A stretch of DNA of 64,000 nt from JABFRZ01 sp964631945 (GCA_964631945.1 CAZWAY010000003.1:1-64000); one strand, 5' to 3'. Counted from the first letter of the stretch, positions 27,990 through 36,029 are shown. A program made the numbers and translations. Notes: generated by a model not told the origin, from the letters alone.

Positions 27990-28892
27990 TCACCGTCGTC
28001 CTGTGCGAGCCCTGAGCTCGTCGACCTTCGCCTGGGGCGATGCGCAGGCAGTCACGGCGGCACGAGCGCGTGCGAGGGCGTCCGCGATCGGTTCCTGGAC
28101 GGGAGTTCCACTGGCCGCGCGGGAAAGCGCGTCGAGGAGCCGGAGCTCCTCGCCATGATCCGTCGAGAGCTTCGCCTGTGCGAGGCGGATGCACTCCTCG
28201 TACAGCCCGTAGAGCTTCGCCATCTGCTTCAGCCCCTCGACCTTGTACAGGGCCTGTACCAGGCGGAACAGCTCGAACTTCGCTGTGTACATCGCGGCCA
28301 ACGCGCGCGTCTTCGCCTGGGCAAGCTCGAGCGCGCCGAGTGTCGCGGGGTCGCTGGACCGAGCGCGCAAGAGCTCCAGCATCCGACCGGCGTCCTCGGC
28401 CTCGCGTGCGTGGGCTATGCGCTCGCGGTCCACCTCCTGCATCCGGTTCACCGACGACGTGCGGTCGCGCTCCATGTGATGGAGCTCGTGGGCGAGCAGC
28501 GATGCCAACACGGGCACGTCGGCCGGCCTCGGTCGGTTCAGGTAGACGTTGCCCGACCGCACGCTGAAGACGCCCTCGATGTCCTCGGGTAAGGGCCCAT
28601 CGTCTGCCGGCATCCGATCGGAGGGCACGTAGGGCGCGACGCGCATGAGGGACCGACGCGGATCGTCGGGCGCGAGCGAGGACTCGACCAGGTACAGCGC
28701 CGCGTTCAGCGTGCGGACCTCTTCCGGCGTCCAATCGGAATCTGCCGCCGTGACGATCTCGGGCCAGTCGGCGGGGACCTCGAGCCCGGTCCTCTGGACA
28801 TGCGTCGGCTCGACGCTTCCTCCGCATCCGGCGAGCACGACGGCGAAGGGCACGGCAGCCAGGAGTGTCCGGAGCAGGGTCACGGGGATCAC
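27990..28892 (-). CDS. Lipoprotein with HExxH metallopeptidase motif
   Basis: Protein of 300 aa. The N-terminus is a lipoprotein signal (LLRTLLAAVPFAVVLAGC, Cys about residue 22). A zinc-peptidase signature, SLLAHELHHMERDR, lies near residues 130-143, with a following acidic residue in DRERIAHAREAEDAG that could be the third ligand. The C-terminal half is helical. It probably acts in the periplasm or at the cell envelope. It is transcribed away from the ArdC gene. In conjugative elements such proteins can remodel the cell wall, but nothing in the sequence proves this. No close family is recognised. Confidence 0.72.
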   Translation of the reverse strand: MIPVTLLRTLLAAVPFAVVLAGCGGSVEPTHVQRTGLEVPADWPEIVTAADSDWTPEEVRTLNAALYLVESSLAPDDPRRSLMRVAPYVPSDRMPADDGPLPEDIEGVFSVRSGNVYLNRPRPADVPVLASLLAHELHHMERDRTSSVNRMQEVDRERIAHAREAEDAGRMLELLRARSSDPATLGALELAQAKTRALAAMYTAKFELFRLVQALYKVEGLKQMAKLYGLYEECIRLAQAKLSTDHGEELRLLDALSRAASGTPVQEPIADALARARAAVTACASPQAKVDELRARTGRR

Positions 28893-29238
28893 GCCGCTGA
28901 AGTGTACGAGGCCTTGCGTGAGCTGCTCACGGACCGGCCACCTGCTCAGGCCTGTCGCGAACGTCGATGTCCGGCTTCCCGTCTTCCTCCTCTCGTCCGC
29001 TCTTCAGCGCCCCGGCGGGTGAGCGCTGAAGAGCGCGCTCGCTACGGAGGACGACATGCAAGACGACATCGACGAGACCGAAGGGCCCGAACCAGCGCCA
29101 TGTTCCACGGCGGCTGAGACAGGCCATAACCATCCACAGCCTCACTGCGCGATCGTGCAATCGATCGACGGCGAGGGCGCGTCATGCGAGCCGGCAACGG
29201 GGTCGGTTCACCCGAAGGTTCCCAAGCAGAAGGGACGC
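28893..29238. promoter_or_regulatory. Divergent intergenic region with 11-bp perfect inverted repeat
   Basis: Between the lipoprotein gene and the ArdC-like gene there is no convincing gene. A perfect inverted repeat CTCTTCAGCGC (29000-29010) / GCGCTGAAGAG (29023-29033) has a 12-nt spacer and no following T-run, so it looks more like an operator or stem-loop site than a terminator. Confidence 0.5.
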
Positions 29239-30153
29239 ATGACGATGGCAAGGGAAGATCTCTACCAGACGGTCACCGACACGATCGTGGCCGAGCTGGA
29301 GCGAGGCGTCGCGCCGTGGGTTCAGCCCTGGCGGACGCTCGATGCACGTTTCGGCGGTGGGCCGTTCAACGGCTACACCGCGCGAGGCTACCGCGGAGTC
29401 AACGTACTCCTCCTCCTCATCACCGCGATGAAGAAGAGGTACCAGGATCCGCGTTGGTTCACGTACCGCCAAGCACAGACGCTCGGCGCACAGGTCCGGC
29501 GCGGCGAGAAGAGCACGCAAGTGATCTTCTGGAAGCAGCTGAAGGTCCGGGAGAAGGCGAGCGAGACGACCGAGGACGACAGGAAGAGCATCCCGCTCCT
29601 CCGGTCCTACGCCGTCTTCAACGCCGAGCAGTGCGAGGGCATCCCCGCGCTGGCGAAGGTCGAGGAGAAGGCTCAGGAACTTCGGCACGCCGAAGTCGAA
29701 GCACTCTTCGTCCGGCACCGAGTCGATGTCCGGCATGGAGGCAGGCAGGCGTTCTTCGCGCCCGCGCTCGACTTCATCCAGATGCCGACGGTACAGGCCT
29801 TCGAAAGCGAGGAGCACTACTGGGGCACCAAGCTCCACGAGCTCACGCACTGGACCGGCCACAAGTCACGGCTCGATCGGGAGCTCGGCAAGCGGTTCGG
29901 CACGGAAGCCTATGCCGCCGAGGAACTCGTGGCCGAGATGGGCTCCGCGTTCCTGTGTGCGCACCTCGGTATCGACGGGCGCCTTCGCCACCCCGAGTAC
30001 ATCGGGCACTGGCTGAAGGTCCTGAAGGACGACAAGCGTGCCGTGTTCAAGGCATCGTCACTCGCTCAGGCCGCAGCCGACTTCGTGTTGGACCGCCAGG
30101 TCGAGACCCCCGAGTCATCGGAAGCGGATCCGAGCGCCGAAGTGCGACCTTGA
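29239..30153 (+). CDS. ArdC-like antirestriction protein
   Basis: Protein of 304 aa. The N-terminal ArdC DNA-binding domain is recognisable (REDLYQTVTDTIVAELERGV, then APWVQPWR, NGYTARGYRGVN). The C-terminal zincin-like domain carries HELTHWTGHKSRLDRE with the HExxH-type ligands and a later Glu in AAEELVAEMGSAFLC. ArdC proteins bind single-stranded DNA and protect incoming conjugative DNA from restriction. The ATG at 29239 follows AGAAGGGA; an in-frame ORF extends upstream to 29056 but that part is low-complexity. Its presence beside a DISARM/Druantia island fits an element that both carries defence and evades it. Confidence 0.87.
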   Translation: MTMAREDLYQTVTDTIVAELERGVAPWVQPWRTLDARFGGGPFNGYTARGYRGVNVLLLLITAMKKRYQDPRWFTYRQAQTLGAQVRRGEKSTQVIFWKQLKVREKASETTEDDRKSIPLLRSYAVFNAEQCEGIPALAKVEEKAQELRHAEVEALFVRHRVDVRHGGRQAFFAPALDFIQMPTVQAFESEEHYWGTKLHELTHWTGHKSRLDRELGKRFGTEAYAAEELVAEMGSAFLCAHLGIDGRLRHPEYIGHWLKVLKDDKRAVFKASSLAQAAADFVLDRQVETPESSEADPSAEVRP

Positions 30154-30307
30154 TCGTTCGAGGGCACGCAGGTTCAGAACCCTAAGGTTCCCCCCGTTGC
30201 CCTCACCTTCACCAAGGCCGCGGTCCGTATCGCGTTCCCTGGGCGAGCAGGGCACGATCGAACTGCTCGAACGAGTCCTTACCAGCGTCCTTCTCGAGGG
30301 AGATCCC

Positions 30308-30664
30308 ATGGCACGAGCGCGACGGCGACCGATGCACTACCTGGCCACCATGCTCCATGACGGCACCGTGCTCGCTGCCTACCCGATCCGCAGGCCATCG
30401 CGCCAGGCGTTCAAGCAGGAGAAGCTCCATGTCGACCCGGACGGCGTCACCATCGAGTACGCCGAGTCCGGCAGCCAACTCCGTGACGTCCAGAACGATA
30501 CGCGCACCCGCTTCCAGGACCTCATCGCTGCGAACCTGAACACCCGCCGGGCCATCCGGGCGATGGTCCTTCCCGCACTGGCCGACCTCCAGTCGGAGTT
30601 CCACGCGTTGCGCGCCCAGCTCGACCGGATCGAGGCCGCGCTCGCGGAGCAGCGCGGCGCGTGA
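30308..30664 (+). CDS. Hypothetical protein of mobile element
   Basis: Protein of 118 aa, not recognised. It begins MARARRRPMHYLATMLHDGT and has a central stretch (LHVDPDGVTIEYAESGSQLR) and a C-terminal helix of coiled-coil character (LADLQSEFHALRAQLDRIEA). The ATG at 30308 follows GAGGGAGATCCC. A longer ORF upstream is in a region without coding character. It may be a small regulatory or structural protein. It converges on the replication-like gene with 10 nt between the stops. Confidence 0.6.
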   Translation: MARARRRPMHYLATMLHDGTVLAAYPIRRPSRQAFKQEKLHVDPDGVTIEYAESGSQLRDVQNDTRTRFQDLIAANLNTRRAIRAMVLPALADLQSEFHALRAQLDRIEAALAEQRGA

Positions 30665-30674
30665 CCTGGCCGTT

Positions 30675-31802
30675 TCATGCGGCGGCGCGCCACTCGTGCG
30701 CGAGTGCGGCGGGCCGCTCCCGGAACGCGGTCGGGCAGCGTTCGCGGTAGCGCGCCAGCGCCGCGCGAGCTCGCTCCTCCTCGGCGCAGGTGATGTGGGT
30801 CCAGAGCCCGCGCCTCACGATGGCGACGAACACGCGCACCGGGTCGCGGGCCTTGCCGAAGCGTGCCCGGACAGCTGCGGCCAGGAAGTTCAGCACGTCC
30901 ATCTCCGACTCCCGTAGCCATCTCCTGTCCACGGCTTGCCAGAACAGCGTTTCCATCCGTGCGAAGCGCTCGAGGTCCTCGCGCTGCACGTTGCGGAAGT
31001 CGGGTCCCAAAGAGACACCAGCTCGCGCAGTTCGCTGGTCTTCCAGATCCGAAGGAGTTCCAAGTCTCTTCACTGGGGGTGCAGAATCGATTCTGATCGG
31101 GTCCCTGCGGCGTGCAGATTCGTTCGCCCGCCAGGTGAGGTTCAGCTCGAAGTAGGAGCCGTCCCGGTTCAGCTTCCACTGGGACGAGCCCTCGTCGCGG
31201 GCGACGAGCCCTGTCGCGACGAGCGTCGCGCGCGCCGCCTTCACCGCTCGCAGGCTCACGGCGAAGACGTCGGCCACCCAGGTGGCCTTCAGCGTGCCGC
31301 GGTTCCTCACGGCTCCCGAGCCGCGCTCGAGGCTCAACCCCCGGAGGCCGTACGCGAGGAGTACCTTCGCGACGGCTGGCCGTGGGTAACGGGCCAGGAA
31401 CCTGAGCCAAGGCCTCGGCACGGGGATCGGTCGGCTCCAGCTCCGGTTCGGGGACACGAGCTCCAGGAGCTCGACGGCGCAGGGCAGCGCCTCGTCGACC
31501 AGGCGCACGACGTCCCTTTCTCTCGTCACGAGCCCGGCCTTGGCGAGCCGCTTCAGGTCGGCCACGGCAACGGCCTCCGCCGTGCCCGTGAGCCTCGCGA
31601 GCTCCGCCGCGTGCACGGCCTCGCCCGCGCCTTTCGGCCTCTCCCCGCGCACGCGCGTCGCGGCCTCGCGCACCGCGAGTACCGCCACGCACGCGAAGTA
31701 GGTCCTGAGCGTCCGGTAGCGAACGAGGCCTTCGTCGTAGGCCGCGAGCGCGTTGCAGACGTGGATCGGTGTCATGGCTCGATAGCCACCGCGAATGTGC
31801 AT
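30675..31802 (-). CDS. Replication-initiator-like winged-helix protein
   Basis: Protein of 375 aa with two helix-turn-helix-like regions: AELARLTGTAEAVAVADLKR near 70-90, and TWVADVFAVSLRAVKAARATL near 178-198. The last domain (FARMETLFWQAVDRRWLRES, then DVLNFLAAAVRARFGKARDP) resembles replication-linked proteins of plasmids and integrative elements. The call rests on architecture and on the neighbouring ParA genes and repeat-rich DNA; a transcriptional regulator is an alternative. I chose the ATG at 31802 because it follows AAGGAGGGAGG. It is divergent from the excisionase-type gene across 475 nt of repeat-rich DNA. Confidence 0.55.
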   Translation of the reverse strand: MHIRGGYRAMTPIHVCNALAAYDEGLVRYRTLRTYFACVAVLAVREAATRVRGERPKGAGEAVHAAELARLTGTAEAVAVADLKRLAKAGLVTRERDVVRLVDEALPCAVELLELVSPNRSWSRPIPVPRPWLRFLARYPRPAVAKVLLAYGLRGLSLERGSGAVRNRGTLKATWVADVFAVSLRAVKAARATLVATGLVARDEGSSQWKLNRDGSYFELNLTWRANESARRRDPIRIDSAPPVKRLGTPSDLEDQRTARAGVSLGPDFRNVQREDLERFARMETLFWQAVDRRWLRESEMDVLNFLAAAVRARFGKARDPVRVFVAIVRRGLWTHITCAEEERARAALARYRERCPTAFRERPAALAHEWRAAA

Positions 31803-32277
31803 CCTCCCTCCTTCTCGCCGAAGCGAGTTCGTTGTGAGCGACACGAACGGCGGCACCGCGATCGCGGTTGACAGGTCACCGAGAATCGCGCTAGGGATGA
31901 GGAATCGATTGAACCCCGCGCGCCATGCGCGACCTGAAAGCGACCGCCTGTGTCGCTTTCTGTGTTTTCAGGGCCACCCTGCCCCGACATTGAGATTCAC
32001 GCAAGCCGCGATCGTCGCAGGAATCAGAGCGATCCTCGCAACTTGCGATGCTCCGAAGCTCGCAGGTCCGCTCCTTCGGAACATCGGGAGATCGCATGCT
32101 CCGAGTGCACGAGGGTCATGAACTCGCAGGTTCGGAACTTCTGAAGCTCGCGAGTCGCGAACCTCCGAAGTTCTGAACTTCGGAGGGCGAGAGCGCGCGC
32201 ACGACGCAGCGCGTCGCGGCTGCAAACGCCTCTAGTGTGCTCCGCTGTTCCGTGGTAGTGCCAGAGGAGGAGGGACG
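31803..32277. repeat. Palindrome-rich candidate partition or replication site
   Basis: This gene-free stretch separates the replication-like gene from the HTH-parA cluster. A 25-bp perfect palindrome with arms CCTCCGAAGTTC and GAACTTCGGAGG (32162-32186, one central T) is preceded by related words: CTCGCAGGTTCGGAACTTC at 32124-32142, CTCGCGAGTCGCGAACCTC at 32147-32165, and two TGCGAT/ATCGCAT-GCTCCGA motifs at 32044-32058 and 32091-32104. Repeats of this kind next to rep and par genes are typical of iterons or parS sites. Confidence 0.55.
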
Positions 32278-32511
32278 ATGCCACACGCAACACCACGATT
32301 GGACATGCACGACGGAGGGGGCACGAACGCTGACGTCATCTCGGTGCCGGAGGCCTGTCGGCTGCTCCGCGTTCACCGCAACACGCTCTACCGCCTGATC
32401 CGCGACGAGAGCTTGCCGGCCTTCAAGATGACGCGCGGAGGCCGCTGGCGCTTTCGCGAGTCGGACCTGCGCGACTGGCTCGAGGACAAGCAAGCCGCGA
32501 GGCGGTCATGA
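32278..32511 (+). CDS. Excisionase-type helix-turn-helix protein
   Basis: Protein of 77 aa with a MerR/excisionase-like winged HTH: VISVPEACRLLRVHRNTLYR near 20-39, then FKMTRGGRWRFRESDLRDWL near 49-68. Proteins of this kind act as excisionases or small regulators in mobile elements. AGGAGGAGGGACG precedes the ATG. The stop overlaps the parA start by 4 nt (ATGA), so it probably regulates the partition cassette or contributes to it. Confidence 0.8.
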   Translation: MPHATPRLDMHDGGGTNADVISVPEACRLLRVHRNTLYRLIRDESLPAFKMTRGGRWRFRESDLRDWLEDKQAARRS

Positions 32512-33335
32512 CGGGTCCGACCATCGTCAGCATCGTCAACCACAAGGGCGGATGCCTGAAGACCACCGTGACCGCGAACCTCGGTGCGGCTCTCGCGCGC
32601 GCTGGCAGGCGCGTCCTCGTCCTCGACCTCGACGCGCAGCAGAACCTGACCCAGAGCCTCATCGGTTCCGTGGAGCTCGTCGACGGCACGCCCACGCTCT
32701 ACGACGCGTTCCTCGACGAGGCCTCGCTCGACGCGCTGATCGCCAGAACGCCCCAGGAGAACCTCGACATCGTGCCCTGCGCCGAGGACTTCGTCGGCGC
32801 GGACCTGAGTCTCGTCTCCGCGGTCGGGCGCGAGCACGTCCTGCGGACCTGCCTCACCCGGACCCGCGCGCTCGAGAGCTACGACTTCGTCCTCGCCGAC
32901 TGTCCGCCGAGCATCTCGCTCGTGGTCGTGAACGCGCTCGCCGCGAGCCAGTGGTTCCTCGTGCCGTGCTCGGCCGAGTTCCTGCCCATGGTCGGCCTGA
33001 CGTTACTCGGGAACTCCGTTCGCAAACTCCAGAAGATCGCGCCCGACCTGCGGCTGCTCGGCGTCGTGCTCACGCGCTACGCGAAGCACGAGCGTGTGTG
33101 CCGGCACGTCGAGAGCCTCCTCCGGCGCGAGCTCGCTGGGAACCTCTTCGAGTCCATCATCCGCGTGAACACGAAGGCGAAGTCCGCGCCCAGCGTGCGA
33201 CGGACGATCTTCGAGTACGAGGACGACACCGCTGGCCGCGGCACGGTCGACTTCACACGCCTCGCGGAGGAGTTCCTCGCGCGTCTCGCCGCCGCAAGCG
33301 ACGTCCCGAGGGAGGAGCTCGTCGCCCATGGCTAG
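32508..33335 (+). CDS. parA: ParA-family partition ATPase
   Basis: ParA/Soj-type ATPase of 275 aa. The deviant Walker A is IVNHKGGCLKTTVTANL near residues 8-24, with both signature lysines. Walker A' appears as LVLDLDAQQNLTQSL near 38-52, and Walker B as YDFVLADCPPSISLVV near 123-138. The lack of an N-terminal HTH makes it a type Ib-like or small ParA. It would drive segregation of the element with a centromere-binding partner, likely the next gene, which it overlaps by 8 nt, and a site in the upstream palindromes. Confidence 0.88.
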   Translation: MTGPTIVSIVNHKGGCLKTTVTANLGAALARAGRRVLVLDLDAQQNLTQSLIGSVELVDGTPTLYDAFLDEASLDALIARTPQENLDIVPCAEDFVGADLSLVSAVGREHVLRTCLTRTRALESYDFVLADCPPSISLVVVNALAASQWFLVPCSAEFLPMVGLTLLGNSVRKLQKIAPDLRLLGVVLTRYAKHERVCRHVESLLRRELAGNLFESIIRVNTKAKSAPSVRRTIFEYEDDTAGRGTVDFTRLAEEFLARLAAASDVPREELVAHG

Positions 33336-33858
33336 GGGGAGGGCGACGGAAGACGATCTCGCCGCCGGCATCCGCCGAGTCGGCGTCCTCGGCGCCGTGA
33401 CCGCTCCCGAGGGGACTCGGCGCGACAGTCCGTTCGCGGCACCACGGACCGCGACCGAGAAGCCCGCCGTCGTGGCCGGAGAGGCACCTTCTAGCGCCGA
33501 ACGCATAGTGGCCGCACCCACCCCAGAGGCCACGCGCGATCTCGGCCTCCAGAAGGCAGCACGGCCCTCGGTGGAGGCACCAGCACCGACTCCCAACCGC
33601 TACACCGACCCCGTCACCGTGCCGATGACCGCGGACATGCGCACCACGGCCAACCTGCTGGCCGCCGAACTTCAGCGTCGTCGCACCGACCGGCGCGTGA
33701 GGTTCACCTCGAACACGGTGTTCCGGGTCGCCCTCGAGAGCTTCTTCGAGCACTTCGAGTTGGCGCCTGAGGACCGCGCGAACACCGAGGACGAGTTCCG
33801 TCGACTCGTGCAGGCACGGTTCGGCTCCGGCCGTCGCGGCAAGCGCGCTCCCTCCTGA
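33328..33858 (+). CDS. Probable ParA partner / small partition protein
   Basis: Protein of 176 aa with a basic N-terminus (MARGRATEDDLAAGIRRVG), a low-complexity Pro/Ala-rich linker (about 20-90) and a C-terminal domain beginning VTVPMTADMRTTANLLAAEL. That domain continues RRTDRRVRFTSNTVFRVALE and could be a ribbon-helix-helix or short HTH DNA-binding fold. The gene overlaps parA by 8 nt. A basic N-terminus, linker and DNA-binding C-terminus match non-ParB centromere-binding partners of small ParA proteins. Function is inferred from position. Confidence 0.6.
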   Translation: MARGRATEDDLAAGIRRVGVLGAVTAPEGTRRDSPFAAPRTATEKPAVVAGEAPSSAERIVAAPTPEATRDLGLQKAARPSVEAPAPTPNRYTDPVTVPMTADMRTTANLLAAELQRRRTDRRVRFTSNTVFRVALESFFEHFELAPEDRANTEDEFRRLVQARFGSGRRGKRAPS

Positions 33859-33884
33859 GCGACACGCCCTTCGACGCCCCGACT

Positions 33885-33914
33885 TCAGCGAGGGTTGCCG
33901 TTCTTTGCCTCCAT
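33885..33914 (-). repeat. Inverted mimic of the 5' end of the gene at 34090
   Basis: Read on the minus strand from 33914, this begins ATGGAGGCAAAGAACGGCAA and stops after nine codons (MEAKNGNPR). The gene at 34090 begins ATGGAGACCAAGAACAATCG, so 13 of the first 15 bases match, and GCAACC follows in both with a 3-nt shift. The distance between the two ATGs is 176 nt. In a transcript of the region the two segments can pair. Confidence 0.55.
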
Positions 33915-34032
33915 GCCTCACGCTCCGCTCGGCCGCGAGAGGTGCTCGGGCGCAAGGCTCGCGCCGGGCGGAGCCCGTCACGTCGCCTTGCAAGGCCCTT
34001 CGCCACGATGCGGCGCGGCCTCGCCGTCGCTC

Positions 34033-34085
34033 TGCCTCCCCGTGTTCGTCCGCCGCGAGCGTGAGCGAACAAACACAAGGAGGCA
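34033..34085 (+). promoter_or_regulatory. Ribosome-site-sequestering leader hairpin
   Basis: TGCCTCC at 34033-34039 is complementary to the ribosome site GGAGGCA at 34079-34085, and TGTTCG (34043-34048) pairs with CGAACA (34066-34071) inside. Folding would hide the Shine-Dalgarno sequence of the gene at 34090. The same design with a longer stem precedes its paralogue at 37789. Confidence 0.55.
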
Positions 34086-34089
34086 CGAC

Positions 34090-34413
34090 ATGGAGACCAA
34101 GAACAATCGCAACCGTTTCGAGAAGAGGGCATCGTTCCCGCTAGGCTCGGTGTACATCACGCGCGGCGCGAGCGCAGAGCTCTGCAAGCAGGAGGGCCCT
34201 GCGGGCGACGAGGAGGTACGCGAGGCCATCGCGCGCCACATGCGCGGCGACTGGGGCGACGTATGCGACGCCGACTGGCAGGAGAACGACTTCTCCGTCA
34301 CGAACGGCTTCCGGATCCTCTCGTCCTACCGCACGAAGGCGGGCATCAAGTTCTGGATCATCACCGAGGCCGACCGCTCGGCGACGACGATCCTTCTGCC
34401 GGAGGAGTACTGA
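34090..34413 (+). CDS. Small mobile-element protein, DWGD/LLPEEY family (copy 1)
   Basis: Protein of 107 aa. From memory, similar proteins on plasmids and integrative elements are often mislabelled 'type I restriction subunit M', but no methylase motif is present. Recognisable words are RHMRGDWGD near 47-55 and KFWIITEADRSATTILLPEEY at the C-terminus. The function is unknown. The ATG at 34090 follows ACAAGGAGGCACGAC. A paralogue with the same two motifs lies at 37789. It is followed 2 nt later by the second radC-like gene. Confidence 0.75.
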   Translation: METKNNRNRFEKRASFPLGSVYITRGASAELCKQEGPAGDEEVREAIARHMRGDWGDVCDADWQENDFSVTNGFRILSSYRTKAGIKFWIITEADRSATTILLPEEY

Positions 34414-34415
34414 GC

Positions 34416-34889
34416 ATGGCGCCGACGAAGCTCATCCCTCTCCTTCAGGCGACTCCCCCGAGGATCCGGCTCGTCACGGTCGAGCAACGCTGGACCATCG
34501 CCGAAGCGCCGCGCGTCAGCGGGCCCTACGAGGCCCGCGACGTCCTCATCCCGTACTTCGAGGGCAAGGACCGCGAGCACTTCGTGGTGCTGCACCTCGA
34601 CTCGGCGCACCGTCCGCTCTCCGTCGAGGTCGTCTCGGTCGGCAGCTTGAACCAGTCGATCGTCCATCCACGTGAGGTGTTCAAAGGTGCGCTGCTCGCG
34701 AACGCGCAGGCGATCATCGCCGCGCACAACCACCCTTCCGGCAACCTCGATCCCTCCGATGCCGACCGACGCGCCTTCGATCAACTGACCTCAGCCGGCG
34801 AGCTGCTCGGCATCAAGTTGCTGGACTTCCTCATCGTTTCGGGCCCGCGCTTCCGCTCGCTCGTCGACCCTTCGGTCGGAGGTGAGTAG
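34416..34889 (+). CDS. RadC-like JAB/MPN protein (second copy)
   Basis: Protein of 157 aa carrying AAHNHPSGNLDPSDADRRAF near 106-125 with the HxHPxG...D metal-binding set of RadC/JAB proteins, and SIVHPREVFKGALLANAQAI just before. It lacks the helix-hairpin-helix domain of chromosomal RadC. The start at 34416 follows GGAGGAG, which lies in the end of the preceding gene, so the two are probably co-translated. Its N-terminal 50 residues (RLVTVEQRWTIAEAPRVSG) differ from the first RadC at 27421, suggesting independent acquisition. Confidence 0.85.
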   Translation: MAPTKLIPLLQATPPRIRLVTVEQRWTIAEAPRVSGPYEARDVLIPYFEGKDREHFVVLHLDSAHRPLSVEVVSVGSLNQSIVHPREVFKGALLANAQAIIAAHNHPSGNLDPSDADRRAFDQLTSAGELLGIKLLDFLIVSGPRFRSLVDPSVGGE

Positions 34890-34945
34890 CGCTCCAAATC
34901 GGTATAGGATCGACCTTGAGTAGAAGCGGCAAAGGTTCTCCGCTC

Positions 34946-35028
34946 GCCTCCCGCTGGAGCCCCGAACGCGTGCGCTGGGGGCTCCAGCGATGGTCGCTGG
35001 CAGCAAGCCAACACCTTTTCAGGAGGCA
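34946..35028 (+). promoter_or_regulatory. Ribosome-site-sequestering leader hairpin
   Basis: GCCTCC (34946-34951) can pair with the ribosome site GGAGGC (35022-35027) of the gene at 35032. A perfect 11-bp stem GCTGGAGCCCC (34953-34963) / GGGGCTCCAGC (34978-34988) lies between them. Same arrangement as at 34033, 36639 and 37732. Confidence 0.5.
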
Positions 35029-35031
35029 GCC

Positions 35032-35301
35032 ATGCCTGGTCAGAAACCGAAGAAGCAGTTCCGCATGGGTCTCGTCGTCGCGTCCGTCTTCGATCAACCC
35101 ACGGACAACGGCACGATCTTCAACGTCGGCATCCACAAGCTCTACAAGAACGAGGGCGACTCCGAGTGGTCCCGTTCCACGAGCTTCAACCGCGACGACC
35201 TCCCGCTCGTCGCGAAGGTCGCCGATCTCGCCTGGTGCTGGATCCACGAGACCCAGCAGAGCGAGCGCGCCGAGGCCCGCAAGTCGAAGTCGGACGCGTA
35301 G
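35032..35301 (+). CDS. Small mobile-element protein, RDDL/AKVxDLA family (copy 1)
   Basis: Protein of 89 aa, unknown function. It starts MPGQKPKKQFRMGLVVASVF behind AGGAGGCAGCC. It shares a fold-like pattern with the protein at 36202: KxxxRxGLVxAS at the start, KLY in the middle, then STSFNRDDLPLVAKVADLAW and WIHE. Short beta-strands followed by a C-terminal helix are likely. From memory, comparable small proteins occur in plasmids and integrative elements of diverse bacteria. Confidence 0.7.
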   Translation: MPGQKPKKQFRMGLVVASVFDQPTDNGTIFNVGIHKLYKNEGDSEWSRSTSFNRDDLPLVAKVADLAWCWIHETQQSERAEARKSKSDA

Positions 35302-36029
35302 CCGAGCTCGACCGCGACGGGACTTCGTGCTCGCCGTGACCTCGACAAGCTCGGGCACGGCATCGCACGAGTGACGTCCCGCGCATCGAGCCCGACGGTC
35401 GATGCGTCCAAGCTGTGCAGGTTCGTCGACGGGGAGGGGAGCGCCAGTTCCTGGCCTTCTCCTCCCCGTTGCTCCATCCGAGCTGCTTCTACTCACTCCA
35501 CGACCGGACCCCCTTCAGGAAGCCGGGTCGCTTCCGGCAGCGGTTCGGTGCCACGCCGAGCCCCGCCACGGCAGGTCGACTTCGTGGGGTCCTGAGCGGA
35601 GCGGCAGAGCCGCCGCACTCCACCTCGGCCGGCCAGCCTCCAGAACCGTCGGGGGCAAGGCGAGTCTGGCGACCCCCGACGGTTCCGGACGCAGGCCGGC
35701 AGCGACTCCTCGGGGGAGGAACTGCGCGAAGAGGGGCGCCCGGGTGCGTCGTGCTCGAGCTCGACACGCGGGCACCTCGTCGGCGGAGCTCCGAGTTCGC
35801 CCACGCGGACGCCCAGGTCCTCGACGACGAGCCGGCCATTGCGCCCGCCCGCAGTCCTCGTGCCACGTCCTGTCGATGTCGGCGTGCTCCACCGAAACAC
35901 CGTCTCGGGGCATCGCACGTCGACCCCGCACGCCCGTTCGTCTCCTGCTCGCCGGCAAACGCGCCTTGATCGAACCCGTGCACTGCTGGCACTGTCTCTT
36001 CGAAGTTCAACTGCCTGGGGACCGGAGCA
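35302..36029. other. Gene-free stretch with strong inverted repeat
   Basis: No ORF here has convincing coding features. The outstanding structure is a 13-bp perfect inverted repeat, GAACCGTCGGGGG (35643-35655) with CCCCCGACGGTTC (35673-35685), 17-nt loop and no T-run. Near the end, 35972-36010 is an inverted mimic of the gene at 36202 (separate entry). The rest shows nothing I can interpret. Confidence 0.5.
35972..36010 (-). repeat. Inverted partial mimic of the 5' end of the gene at 36202
   Basis: On the minus strand this reads TTGAAC...GAGACAG...GTGCACG...TTCG. The gene start at 36202 reads ATGAAC...GAGACAG...GTGCACG...TTCG, with the blocks in the same order and small indels between them. 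The distance between the two starts is 192 nt, close to the 175-176 nt of the other two mimics. The similarity is weaker, so this is the least certain of the three. Confidence 0.4.
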
